Shown here piece after piece: positions 33,661-44,191 of a DNA stretch of 64,000 bases. The translations under genes were made by a program, and so were the position numbers. The stretch covers positions 8,811,501 through 8,875,500 of the forward strand of contig NZ_CP127173.1 in NCBI RefSeq assembly GCF_030264295.1. The letters are read 5' to 3'. This DNA comes from Amycolatopsis nalaikhensis (GTDB lineage: Bacteria > Actinomycetota > Actinomycetes > Mycobacteriales > Pseudonocardiaceae). Below the pieces are notes generated by a model that worked only from the letters and a program-made list of their open reading frames with translations, was not told where the DNA came from and did not search any database. Each line of letters starts with the position of its first letter. Within the stretch, counting starts at the first letter, position 1.

Positions 33661-33675
33661 GACTTGCCAAGCTGG

Positions 33676-33724
33676 GCTGAAGGGCCCTTTCCTGTCATGT
33701 GGCGGGAGGAAAGGGCCCTTCAGC
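33676..33724. terminator. 18-bp-stem hairpin after the HNH gene
   Basis: GCTGAAGGGCCCTTTCCT and its exact complement AGGAAAGGGCCCTTCAGC are separated by 13 bases. The stem begins 16 bases past the HNH stop, so it is a likely terminator. A further piece of a related repeat (GAACGTCCCCTTCAGC) follows at about 33740. Confidence 0.65.
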
Positions 33725-33861
33725 GCGTGAGATGAGATGAACGTCCCCTTCAGCACGCCCGGGCCGCGCCGCGTTCGTCGGCGGATCGCCGGGGCCGGTC
33801 GCTAAGCTCGAACCGATCGTGCCCCGCATCCGTGTGTTCCGGGGAAGGCCGGGAGGTCGTC

Positions 33862-35205
33862 GTGAGCGACGCAGGACAGCTGATCGCCGGGCGGTACCGG
33901 CTCGACGGCCGGATCGGCCAGGGGGCGATGGGCGTCGTCTGGCGGGCTCGCGACGAACGGCTCGACCGGGTCGTCGCCGTCAAGCAGCTCGGCTACGACC
34001 CGGCCATCGGGCAGGCCGCCGGTGACCAGGCGAGCCAGCGCGCCCTTCGCGAAGCCCGGCTCACCGCGCGATTGCGCCACCCGCACGCCATCACCGTGCA
34101 CGACGTCGTCGAGCACGACGGCGAGCCCTACCTCGTCATGGAGTACCTGCCGTCGCGGAGCCTGGCCGACCTCCTGCTCGACCGCGAAACCCTGCCCGCC
34201 GACGACGTCGCGCGCATCGGCCTGCAGGTCTCCTCCGCCCTCGCCACCGCGCACGCCGAAGGCATCGTGCACCGCGACGTCACGCCCGCCAACGTCCTGC
34301 TCGCCGACTCCGGCGTCGCCAAGATCGCCGACTTCGGCATCTCCCGCGCGACCGGCGAAGGCACCGTCACCGGCGGCGGCTTCATCGCGGGCACCCCCGC
34401 GTACCTGTCCCCCGAAGTCGCCAACGGCCGCGAAGCCGGGTTCCCCGCCGACGTCTTCTCCCTCGGCTCGACGCTCTACCGCGCGCTGGAAGGCACTCCC
34501 CCGTTCGGCACCGACGACAACCCGATCGCCCTGCTGCTGCGGGTCGCCCGCGAGGACGTCATCCCGCCGCGCCACGAAGGTCCGCTCGCCGAGGTGCTCA
34601 CCCGCCTGCTCCAGCGGGACCCCGACGCGCGCCCGTCGATGGCCGAGGTCCGGCAGCTGTTCGAGGCGGTCACCGAGAACCGCCCCCTGCCACCGCCGCG
34701 TCCCCGGGGCCACCTGGGCACCCGGCTGCTGAAAGTCCACCGCCCCCGGTGGCGGCTTGTGCTCGTCGCCGCGGCCGGGGCGGTGCTGCTGGCCCTCGGC
34801 GTGGTGATCGGCACGATTCTGGTCCCGGACGGCGGGACGTCGGTCGCGGCACCGGTGTCCTCCGCCCCACCCCCGGCCCCGACGACCACGGCCGACCTCG
34901 GCTGCGCGGCCAGCTACGAAGTCACGAACTCCTGGCCGGGCGGCTACCAGGTGCAGGTGACGGTCCGCAACGACCGCACCGACGATCTCTCGGGCTGGAG
35001 CGTCCGCTGGACCCTCCCCGACGGCCACCACATCACCGGCCTGTGGAACGGCACCTACACGGTGGACGGCTCGACGGTCACGGTGGACAACGCGGGTTGG
35101 AACGCCACCCTCGACGCCGGCGCGAGCACGACGTTCGGCTTCATCGCCTTGACCGGCAACGGCACCGGCGCCGACCGCCCGCAGCTCACCTGCCGGACGG
35201 TGTGA
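33862..35205 (+). CDS. Ser/Thr kinase with extracellular cellulose-binding (CBM2-type) domain
   Basis: 447 residues from the GTG at 33862 (GGGAGG site). The kinase domain has GQGAMGVVWRARD, Lys in VAVKQL, HRDVTPANVLL and DFGISR, with APE replaced by SPE in AYLSPEVA. A TM helix (WRLVLVAAAGAVLLALGVVIGTIL) about residues 295-318 is followed by a Pro/Thr linker and a beta-sandwich with NSWPGGYQVQVTVRN, LSGWSVRWTLPDGHHITGLWNG and VDNAGWNATLDAGASTTFGF, the signature of CBM2. The fusion would put a polysaccharide-binding sensor outside and a kinase inside. Confidence 0.9.
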   Translation: MSDAGQLIAGRYRLDGRIGQGAMGVVWRARDERLDRVVAVKQLGYDPAIGQAAGDQASQRALREARLTARLRHPHAITVHDVVEHDGEPYLVMEYLPSRSLADLLLDRETLPADDVARIGLQVSSALATAHAEGIVHRDVTPANVLLADSGVAKIADFGISRATGEGTVTGGGFIAGTPAYLSPEVANGREAGFPADVFSLGSTLYRALEGTPPFGTDDNPIALLLRVAREDVIPPRHEGPLAEVLTRLLQRDPDARPSMAEVRQLFEAVTENRPLPPPRPRGHLGTRLLKVHRPRWRLVLVAAAGAVLLALGVVIGTILVPDGGTSVAAPVSSAPPPAPTTTADLGCAASYEVTNSWPGGYQVQVTVRNDRTDDLSGWSVRWTLPDGHHITGLWNGTYTVDGSTVTVDNAGWNATLDAGASTTFGFIALTGNGTGADRPQLTCRTV

Positions 35206-36053
35206 CCCTCGCCAGCTCGTCCAGCACCGCCCGGACGTCGGGCCGCCGCGCGAGGCCGGACCGCGTCACCGCGAACACCTTGCGCGTCAACGGTTCCGCC
35301 AGCTCGTGCAGCCCCACCCCGACCGGTCCGGACGGCACCGCCATGGCCGGGACCAAAGCCACCCCGGCACCAGCCGCCGCCAAGGCCACCAGGACCGAGA
35401 AGTCCGCCGACTCCGCCACCACCGACGGCACGAACCCGGCCGCGCCGCACGCGCGCTGGATCATCTCGTAGCACGACAAGTCCGACGTCGGCACCAGCCA
35501 CGGCTCGTCCGCGAAGTCGGCCAGGCGAACCGGCGACGCCACCTGCCCGGCCGCCGCCAGCAGCACCGGTTCCTCCAGCGGCACGCGCTCCTCGCACCGC
35601 GGCGGGATGTTTCGCGGCACGAGCGAATAGCTGTGCACCACCACGATGTCGACCTCCCGGCGGGTGCAACGAGGCGAGCGCGAGATCCGGCTCCTGCTCG
35701 ATCAGGCGCAACGAGACCGGCCCGCCCCAGATCCGCGGCAGCAGCCCCCGCGCCGCCGACGCGAACGCCGCCACCCGGACCGTCCCCGCGCCCTCCGAAG
35801 CCACCGCCGCCATCGCCGACTCCGCCGCGGCCAGGTCGTCGAGGATCACCTCCGCGTGCGAGACCAGCAGCCGTCCCGCCGCGGTGGACTCCAGCGTCCG
35901 GCCCTGCTTCTCCAGCAGCGGCACGCCCGCTTCCCGCTCGAGCGCCGCCAGGTGCTGCGACACCGCCGGGCCGGTCAGGTGCAGCGCGGCCGCCGTCGCC
36001 GCCACCGTGCGGTGCTGGGCGGTTTCTTCGTCATGCGGAAAGTCAGGCTTCAT
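35186..36053 (-). pseudogene. LysR-family regulator, frameshifted and N-terminally replaced
   Basis: From HRTVAATAAALHLTGPAVSQHLAALEREAGVPLLEKQGR the HTH is recognisable, but the usual first turn of the domain is missing and replaced by MKPDFPHDEETA. Near 35662 the frame changes: removing one base from a GGG run joins DLALASLH to RREVDIVVVHSYSLVPR. The C-terminal effector domain follows and ends at 35186, overlapping the kinase 3' end by 20 bases. The protein cannot be made intact as drawn. It is the regulator half of a decayed divergent pair with the EamA remnant. Confidence 0.8.
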
Positions 36054-36650
36054 GGTGGAGCTTCGCCGCCCGCGCGTCCTGCACGCTCTCGTCAAGGTCG
36101 GCCTCGCCGTCGCCTCGGCCGTGCTGCTGCTCGCCGCGCCCCTCCTGAAAGTCCGCGTGCCCCGGAAGGCCGACCTGCCGCTGATCGCCGTCTGCGGGCT
36201 CGCCGGGATGAGCGCCTATCAGCTCCTGCTCAACTGGGGCGAGGTGCACGTCCCGGCGGGTACCGCCAGCCTGCTCGTCTCGGTGGCCCCGGTGTTCAGC
36301 GTGCTGCTCGCCGCGGCGTTCCTCGGGGAACGGCTGACCGCGACCCGGGTCCTCGGCAGCGCGGTGGCCCTCGGCGGCAGCACGCTCATCGCCGTCGGCA
36401 GCGGCCTCGCCTACACCGGCTCGGCCTGGGTCGCCTCGGTGTCTTCCCCTCCGCGATCGGGTTCGTCGCCTGGGGCTACACGGTCGCGCGGCACTCGATC
36501 GCCGTCGCCACGGGGCGCTCTACCTCGTGCCCGCCGTCGCCGTCACGGTCGCGTTCGCGTGGCTCGGCGAGACGCCGACCTGGGTGGACGCCGCCGGCGG
36601 TGCGCTCAGCATCGCCGGCGGCGTCCTCCTCTCGCTCAGCCGTGGATCCG
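36052..36650 (+). pseudogene. EamA/DMT-family transporter remnant
   Basis: Parts of one EamA protein are visible: LLKVRVPRKADLPLIAVCGLAGMSAYQ, ASLLVSVAPVFSVLLAAAFLGERL, then SVFPSAIGFVAWGYTVARHS and LVPAVAVTVAFAWLGETPTWVDAAGGALS. The first helix is absent, about 100 residues are missing between SGLAYTGSAWVA and FPSAIGF, and the last part is in a third frame. The original stop is lost; the sialidase 3' end now overlaps it. The ATG here overlaps the ATG of the LysR remnant on the other strand. Confidence 0.8.
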
Positions 36651-38468
36651 GTCGAACGGCAGCCGCAGCACCTGGCCCGCCGGCACCGGCGCGTTCGCTA
36701 GCCGGATCGCGTCGAGCTCCGGCGCCGTGAGCGCCCTGCGGTAGAAGCGGACCTCGTCGAACGCGCCGTTCCAGCGGAACTGGTTGTCCAGCCGCTGGCC
36801 GAGCTGCAGCTGGAACGACACCGTCTGGCTGACCGACCCCGCCGCCGCGGCACCGGAGGCGACCTGGACGCCGTCGACCCACAGCAGGAGCTTGCCGCCG
36901 GTCCGCTCGAGCGCGACGTGGTGCCACGCCTGGTCGTCGTAGGCCTGCGTGGACGTGATCGACGCGCTCCCGGCCGCCGTCGTCATCATCGCGATCAGCC
37001 GGTGGTTCGCCGGTTCGCCGCGCAACCACAGCTGGGGCGCGGTGCTGCCCATGCCGCCGAGCCAGAACAGCACCTGGTTGCCCTTGGTCGCGCCGTAGCG
37101 GAACCAGCCCGTCCAGGTGAGGTCGCCGTCGCCCGGCGGCTGCGCCGGGTCGTAGGGCACGCGCACGTAGTCGTCGACGCCGTCCAGCGCCACGGCCCCG
37201 CCGAAGCGTCCCTCGGTGATCGACGCCCCACCGAGCACCCGGGCGTCGGCCTGTCCGGAAACGTCCGGTGTGGACGGTCCCGCCGAGTTGCGCCACCCCA
37301 GGTATTCCTGGTTGAAGCGCGCGAAGCGGATCTCGTCACGCGCGTCGACGGCGCCACCCTCGTACAGCAGCCCGATCCGCGACCTATCAATCTGCACCAG
37401 GTCCGAGTACCCGGACCAGTCCGTCGTGATCCGCGTGCCCTGCTCGGCGTTCTCCCACGTCCGGCCGCCGTCGTAGGACGAGCGGATCATCATCCAGCGC
37501 CGCCGGTCGGTGTCCGACGGCGACGAGAACAGCAGGCGGTTGCCGACGCGCAGCACCGCGCCCTGCACCATCGGCGTCACCAGGTCGGGGATGGTGGTGA
37601 AGGGCGTGGAGAACGTCTCGCCGCCGTCGCGGCTGATGGCGTAGTCGCGGTTGCCGATGTCGGTGCCGCCCTGCTCGCGGCCCCCGGCGTAGATCGAGCC
37701 GTCGGCCAGTTCGACGACGGTGACTTCCGACGGCTTCTGCGTGTACGTGCCGCCGACCGGGTGCGGGTAGGAGTTCACCGCGCCGACGTGCCAGCTGCGG
37801 CCGCCGTCGTCGCTGTAGACCAGGCCCGCGTGGTTCTCGACGGAATGCGTGCCGTCGCTCGTCTCCGCGTTGACGCCGAACACGAGCCGTCCCGCGTGCT
37901 TTCCCTGATTCAGCTGGATCCCGTGCAGCGGGCCGGAGGCGTACCACGAGTCCCAGTCCGGCAGTTTCGCCTGCGCGCTGATGTCGACCGGGGCCGACCA
38001 GGTCAGGCCGTCGTCGTCGCTGTACTGCGAGTGCGGCGTCCGCGGGCACGGGACGTCGCACCCCTTGTCGTCGTCACGGCCCTTGTTGTACGTCGTGATC
38101 AGCACGATCCGGCCGGTCCGGCGGTCCACGATGGGCACCGGGTTGCCGTGCGTGTCGCCGCCGCCGCGGTTGACGACCCGCAGCGGCGACCACGTCTTGC
38201 CGCCGTCGGTCGAGCGCTTGAGCACGAGGTCGATGTCGCCCGTGTCACCGCAGTTGTCGATGCGGCCTTCGGCGAAGGCCAGCAGCGTGCCGTGGGCGGA
38301 CTTGACGATCGCCGGGATGCGGAAGCAGCTGTAGCCGGGATCCTGCGAAGCCTTGAACAACACTTGCTGGTCGAACATCGGCTCGGCCCGCGCCGGGCTC
38401 ACGGCGAGCAGCGAGCTCGCCACCAGGGCCACCAGCGCGGCCCATCTCCCCAGTGTTCTCATACTCAT
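36636..38468 (-). CDS. Secreted exo-sialidase with LamG/concanavalin-type domain
   Basis: 610 residues from the ATG at 38468, which overlaps the stop of the beta-galactosidase gene (ATGA). Signal peptide ends SPARA. The sialidase fold shows CFRIPAIV (the FRIP Arg) and at least five Asp boxes: STDGGKTW, SDDDGLTW, SDDGGRSW, SRDGGETF and SYDGGRTW. A Glu and a Tyr/Glu pair complete the usual site. The C-terminal 200 residues (VALDGVDDYVRVPYDP and WTGWFRYG) form a LamG-like glycan-binding sandwich. It releases terminal sialic acid outside the cell. Confidence 0.92.
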   Translation of the reverse strand: MSMRTLGRWAALVALVASSLLAVSPARAEPMFDQQVLFKASQDPGYSCFRIPAIVKSAHGTLLAFAEGRIDNCGDTGDIDLVLKRSTDGGKTWSPLRVVNRGGGDTHGNPVPIVDRRTGRIVLITTYNKGRDDDKGCDVPCPRTPHSQYSDDDGLTWSAPVDISAQAKLPDWDSWYASGPLHGIQLNQGKHAGRLVFGVNAETSDGTHSVENHAGLVYSDDGGRSWHVGAVNSYPHPVGGTYTQKPSEVTVVELADGSIYAGGREQGGTDIGNRDYAISRDGGETFSTPFTTIPDLVTPMVQGAVLRVGNRLLFSSPSDTDRRRWMMIRSSYDGGRTWENAEQGTRITTDWSGYSDLVQIDRSRIGLLYEGGAVDARDEIRFARFNQEYLGWRNSAGPSTPDVSGQADARVLGGASITEGRFGGAVALDGVDDYVRVPYDPAQPPGDGDLTWTGWFRYGATKGNQVLFWLGGMGSTAPQLWLRGEPANHRLIAMMTTAAGSASITSTQAYDDQAWHHVALERTGGKLLLWVDGVQVASGAAAAGSVSQTVSFQLQLGQRLDNQFRWNGAFDEVRFYRRALTAPELDAIRLANAPVPAGQVLRLPFDRIHG

Positions 38469-40426
38469 CCCTTCAGGACGGCGACACCTCGCGGGGCGAG
38501 CCGGACTTCGCGCACCGGCCGCGACGGGTCGGTGAGCAGGTCCGGCGCGGCGTGCGGCAGGTCGACGGTGACCGGCTCGGTGCCGTGGTTGAGCAGGATC
38601 AGGTAAGCGCTTTCCTCGCCGTGCCGGACGACCGCCTGCACCCCGGGCGGGCCGTCGAGCACGGGCGACACCCCGGCTTCCGAGCACACGCGGCCGAGTA
38701 CCGGGCCCAGATCCGGCCGGGTGCCGAGGTACCAGGCGACGCCGTCACCGAACACATGCCGGGTGATGGCGGGCCGTCCGGCCAGCTCGCCGCCCTCGAA
38801 CGACGCGATCACCTCGGCGCCCTCGGTCTCGATCCATTCGGACCAGTTCGTCCCGGAACCCGTTGTACCATCGGCGAAACGCAGGTCGACGGCGTCTTCG
38901 AGGGGCCAGAACTCGTCGACCCGCAGCCCGAGGATGTCCCGCAGTGGCGCCGGATGCCCGCCGAGGTAGGCGCGGTCGCGACCGTCGACGATGCCGGTGA
39001 AGTACGAGACCACGAGGTGGCCGCCACCGGCGACGTACGCGCGCAGGTTGTCGGCCGTCTCCTGCTCCAGCAGGTACAGGTTCGGGACGACGACGAGCTT
39101 GTACCGCGACAGATCGCGCGAAGGGTGGACGACGTCGCACGTGATGTTGGCGTCGAACAACGGCGCGTAGTGCGCGAGGTGCGTCTCGAGGTACTCCAGC
39201 TGAGCCGGGTGCGAGTCGAGTTCGAGGCCCCACCAGCTCGGCCAGTCGTGCAGGATGGCGACGTCGGCGCGCACGCGCGTCCCGGCAAGTTCGGGCACGC
39301 GGGCCAGCTCCTGCCCCAAGCCCGCCGTCTCGCGGAACGTCCGCGTGTCGCGGCCGCCGTGCGGGACCATCGCCGAGTGGAACTTCTCCGCGCCGCCGCT
39401 GGTCTGCCGCCACTGGAAGAACAGCACGGCGTCGGCGCCCTGGGCGATCGCCTGCCAGCTGCCCAGCCGCATCGCGCCGGGCGGCTTGGGACTGTTGCGC
39501 GGCCGCCAGTTCACCGCGCTCGGCGCCTGTTCCAGCAACAGCCACGGTTGGTCCTTTGTGGACCGCACGAGGTCGTAGGCGAACGCGGCTTCGACGTGCG
39601 CCCGCGGGTCGTAGGGGTCCGGGTAGGAGTCGAGGCTGACGAAGTCCTCGTGCGGCGTCCACGTGTGCCAGTCGAGTGCTTTCTGTACCAGGCCGACGAA
39701 GTTGGTCGTGATCGGGACACCGGGCGTGACGCGCCGCAGCACGCGTTGCTCGGTCAGGAAGCACTCGAGCGCGGCGTCGGAGGAGAACCGGTGGTAGTCC
39801 AGCTGCTGGGCCGGGTTCGGGAACGTCGGCGCGACGCGCGGCGGCAGGATCTCGTCCCAAGTGGAGTAACGCTGGGACCAGAACGTGGTCGTCCACGCTG
39901 AGTTCAGCTCGCCGATCGTGCCGTAACGCTCCCGCAGCCAGCGGCGGAAGTCCTCGGCGGAGACGTCGCAGTAGCAGGCGCGGATGTGGCAGCCGTACTC
40001 GTTGCCGACGTGCCACATCGCCAGGGCGGGGTGCCCGGCATAACGCGACGCCAATTCCGAGACGAGCCGCTCGGCGTGTGCACGGTAGACCGGGCTCGAC
40101 GGGCAGAACTGCTGCCGCGCGCCGGGCGAGAGCCGGACGCCGTCGGCGCGCACCGGCAGGATCTCCGGGTGCGCGTGGGACAGCCACGGCGGTGGCGACG
40201 CGGTCATCGTCGCCAGGCACACCTGGACGCCCGCGCCCGCGAGGCCGTCCATGACGTCGTCGAACCAGCCGAAGTCCCACTCCCCCGGCCGCGGTTCGAC
40301 CGCGGCCCACGAGTAGATCCCCGCGGTGACCATCGTGACGCCCGCTTCGGCCATCAGCTTCAGGTCTTCGCGGCGGACCTCTTCGGACCAGTGCTCGGGG
40401 TTGTAGTCGGCGCCGTAGCGGATCAT
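38465..40426 (-). CDS. GH42 beta-galactosidase
   Basis: 653 residues, no signal peptide, so cytoplasmic. The TIM-barrel start MIRYGADYNPEHWSEEV is diagnostic for GH42. The acid/base is Glu143 in GNEYGCH and the nucleophile Glu299 in LLLEQAPSAVNW. A cysteine cluster (GCHIRACYCD) may hold the structural zinc of this family. A trimerisation domain and a C-terminal beta-sandwich follow. The start overlaps the aldolase stop (ATGA). Its job in this operon is to split galactose from an imported or trimmed galactoside. Confidence 0.95.
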   Translation of the reverse strand: MIRYGADYNPEHWSEEVRREDLKLMAEAGVTMVTAGIYSWAAVEPRPGEWDFGWFDDVMDGLAGAGVQVCLATMTASPPPWLSHAHPEILPVRADGVRLSPGARQQFCPSSPVYRAHAERLVSELASRYAGHPALAMWHVGNEYGCHIRACYCDVSAEDFRRWLRERYGTIGELNSAWTTTFWSQRYSTWDEILPPRVAPTFPNPAQQLDYHRFSSDAALECFLTEQRVLRRVTPGVPITTNFVGLVQKALDWHTWTPHEDFVSLDSYPDPYDPRAHVEAAFAYDLVRSTKDQPWLLLEQAPSAVNWRPRNSPKPPGAMRLGSWQAIAQGADAVLFFQWRQTSGGAEKFHSAMVPHGGRDTRTFRETAGLGQELARVPELAGTRVRADVAILHDWPSWWGLELDSHPAQLEYLETHLAHYAPLFDANITCDVVHPSRDLSRYKLVVVPNLYLLEQETADNLRAYVAGGGHLVVSYFTGIVDGRDRAYLGGHPAPLRDILGLRVDEFWPLEDAVDLRFADGTTGSGTNWSEWIETEGAEVIASFEGGELAGRPAITRHVFGDGVAWYLGTRPDLGPVLGRVCSEAGVSPVLDGPPGVQAVVRHGEESAYLILLNHGTEPVTVDLPHAAPDLLTDPSRPVREVRLAPRGVAVLKG

Positions 40427-41345
40427 CAGAGCAGACCCGCTTCCGCGAGCTTTCCCTTGATCTGCAACAGCTCCTCGTCGTCCAGCGGGAGCTGCGGCGG
40501 CGCCATGACAGCGTTGTCGATGAAGCCGCGCATCTTCATCGCGGCCTTGAACGCGCCGAGCCCGGCCGAGCCGCGGCCCATCCGGCTCGGCGGCGCCACC
40601 GACGTGATCGAGAACAGCTTCATCAGGCGTTCCTGCTCACGGCGGGCCGCGGCGAGGTTGCCGGACTTGAAGTGGTCGTGGATGAGCACGTACCCGACCG
40701 GGTCGACGTTGCCGAGGCCCGGGACCGCGCCGTCGGCGCCCATCGCCAGCGCCGCGTCCACGACCAGCTCGGACCCGGTGAACACGGCGAAGGCGTCGAG
40801 GCCGCGGTCGCGCTTGCCGAGCAGCACCGCGCGGAACGCCGCTTCGTCGCCGCTGGAGTCCTTCAGCGCGGCGATGACGCCGTCCGCGGCGAGGTCGAGC
40901 ACCAGGCCGCCGTCGAGCTTCGTGTGCACCGCGACCGGGATGTCGTAGGCGACGATCGGCAGCTCCGTGCGTTCCCGCAGCAGGCGGAAGTGCCGGTCGA
41001 TCTCGGCGACGTGCGTCCGCGTGTAGTAGGGCGCGGTGACGACGACGGCGTCGGCCCCGGCGGCTTCGGCGGCCTTGATGTGCTCGGCGACCCGCAGAGT
41101 CGTCATGTCGATACAGCCGACGAGCACCGGGACGCGCCCGGCGACCTGGTCGACCGTCGTTTCGACGACGACGCGGCGCTGGGCGTCGGGCAGGAAGGCG
41201 ACCTCGCTGGAGGAGCCGAGGACGAAGACGCCGTGCACGCCGGCGTCGAGCTGGAACTCGACGTGGCGCCGCAGCGAGTCGGTGTCCACGCTGAAGTCGT
41301 CGTTGAACGGCGTGCACAGCGGCGGGACGATTCCGGCGAACTTCA

Positions 41346-41346
<1 letters not shown>
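40426..41346 (-). CDS. DapA/NanA-superfamily class I aldolase (sialate-lyase-like or 2-keto acid aldolase)
   Basis: 306 residues. The fold is the (beta/alpha)8 dihydrodipicolinate synthase group: PPLCTPFNDD, GSSSEVAFLP, VAYDIPV with the catalytic Tyr134, and the Schiff-base Lys162 in ALKDSSGD. The Ser-Ser-Ser in GSSSE replaces the Thr-Thr of true DapA and Gly-Glu of some NanA enzymes, so identity is open. Because it lies between a beta-galactosidase and a transporter and near a sialidase, N-acetylneuraminate lyase is the attractive reading. It is ATGA-coupled on both sides. Confidence 0.85.
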
Positions 41347-42286
<940 letters not shown>

Positions 42287-42290
<4 letters not shown>

Positions 42291-44191
42291 GCCGTCGCCT
42301 CCTTCTCGCGGGCGATGTCGACCGCCGGGAAGTGGCAGGCGACGAGGTGGTCGACGGGCTCGCCGAAGCGGACCGGCGTTTCGTCGTGGCACTTGGCCCG
42401 CGCGGCCGGGCAGCGGTCGGCGAACCGGCAGCCCGCCGGGAACTCGGCGGGCGCCGGGACGACACCCTTGATCTGGGTGAGCCGGGCTTCGTTCTCCTCC
42501 AGCGACAGGACCGCGCTCAGCAGGCCGCGCGTGTAGTGGTGCCGGGGCGAGCCGACGACCTCGGCGGTCGTGCCGAGCTCGGCGACCTGCCCGCCGTACA
42601 TGACGACGACGCGGTCGGCGATCTCGGACACCAGGGCCAGGTCGTGCGAGACGAGGATGAGCGCGAAGCCCAGTTCTTCCTGCAGCCGCAGCAGCAGCGC
42701 CATGATCTGCGCCTGCACGGTGACGTCGAGCGCGGTGGTCGGCTCGTCGGCGACGATCAGCTTCGGGCTGCGCGAGAGCGCCATCGCGATCAGCACCCGC
42801 TGGCGCTGGCCGCCGGACAGCTCGTGCGGGTACGCCCGCAGCGTGCGGTCCGGGTCGAGGTTGACCAGCTCCAGCAGCTCGGCCGGGGTGCGGGTGCCGC
42901 CGCGGCGGGTGAACTGCTTGAGCTGCGCCCGGATGGTCATCGCCGGGTTGAGCGAGCTGAGCGCGTCCTGGTAGATCATCGCGATGTCGTGGCCGAGGTG
43001 GCGACGCCGTTCGCCGGGACGCAGGTCCAGCAGGTCGCGCTGGGCGAACCGGATCCGGCCGGACACCTTCGCGGCCGGGGGCTGCAGGCCGAGGATCGAC
43101 AGCGCGGTGAGCGTCTTGCCGCACCCGGACTCGCCGATCAGGCCGAGGACCTCGCCCGCGCGGACGCTGAACGAGACACCGTCGACGACGTCGACGCCCT
43201 CGTGGCGGCCGGGGAAGGCGATCCGCAGCCGGTCGACCTCCAGGACCGTCTCGCGGTGGTCGAGGGACCGGGCGGTGCGCGACAGCCGCTCCCCCGCCTC
43301 CCGCAGCCCGGCGATGGGTAGCACGGGCGCGGTGTCGGCGTCGTCGCGCGCTTCGACGGCCTTCGCGACTTCGGCCGCCTTGACCGCGCGGGCCGAGGGC
43401 GCGGCCCAGGCATCGGAGATCCGCTCGGACAGGATGTTGAGCGCCAGCACCGTGATCAGGATGAGCAGGCCGGGGAACAGCGTCGCCCACCAGCCGCCGG
43501 TGAGCACGAGGTCCTTGCCGTCGGCGAGCACCGAGCCCCACGACGGGTCGGGCGGCTGGATGCCGGCGCCGATGAACGACAGCGAGGCCTCGAACACGAT
43601 CGCGTCGGCCACCGTGACCGTGCAGTACACGAGGATCGGCGCGGCGCAGTTGATCGCGACGTGCCGGGTCAGCACGAAGAACCGGCGCGCGCCGATGACG
43701 CGTTCCGCGGCGACGTAGTCCTCGCCGTACTGGGCCAGCACGTTCGCCCGGACCACCCGGGCCACCGGCGGCATGTTGAGGAAGCCGATGGCCAGGATCA
43801 GCACCAGGATCCCGTGCCCGAACACCGCGACCAGCACCGCGGCGAGCGCGATGCCCGGGAACGCCATGATGACGTCGAGCACGCGCATCACGACGGCGTC
43901 CACGCGGCGGTGCGACGTCGCCGCGAACGCGCCGATCACCGCGCCCGACACGAGCGCGAGCGCCACCGCCCCCAGGCCGATGGCGAGCGACCAGCGGGTG
44001 CCGGCGACGAGCCGGGAGAAGATGTCGCGGCCGGAGGTGTCGGTGCCGAACCAGTGCGTGCCGCTCGGGCCGCCGGTGTCGGTGCTCAGCGCGTCCGGGT
44101 TGTGGGTCGCCACGAGCGTGCCGACCACGGCGACGAGCACCAGGACACCGAGGATGGCGAGTGCGGGCCAGCCCCCGCGTAGCCGCTTCAC
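42287..44191 (-). CDS. Fused DppC-type permease and DppD-type ATPase
   Basis: 634 residues from a GTG overlapping the previous stop (GTGA). The first about 290 residues are a six-helix permease: GTHWFGTDTSGRDIFSRLVAGTRWSLAIG and the EAA loop GEDYVAAERVIGARRFFV. A linker near 300 joins an ATPase with Walker A GESGCGKTLTALS, signature LSGGQRQRVLIAMAL, Walker B LIVADEPTTALD and the C-terminal AGCRFADRCPAARAKC. There is no stop or frameshift between the parts. Such natural DppC-DppD fusions are known in actinobacteria and would fix the stoichiometry of permease to ATPase. Confidence 0.95.

Noticed and set aside
36052..36744. EamA as an intact transporter using the open frame to 36744
   Set aside because: The frame needs internal deletions and a shift to cover the family; the first helix and the TM6-8 region are missing.
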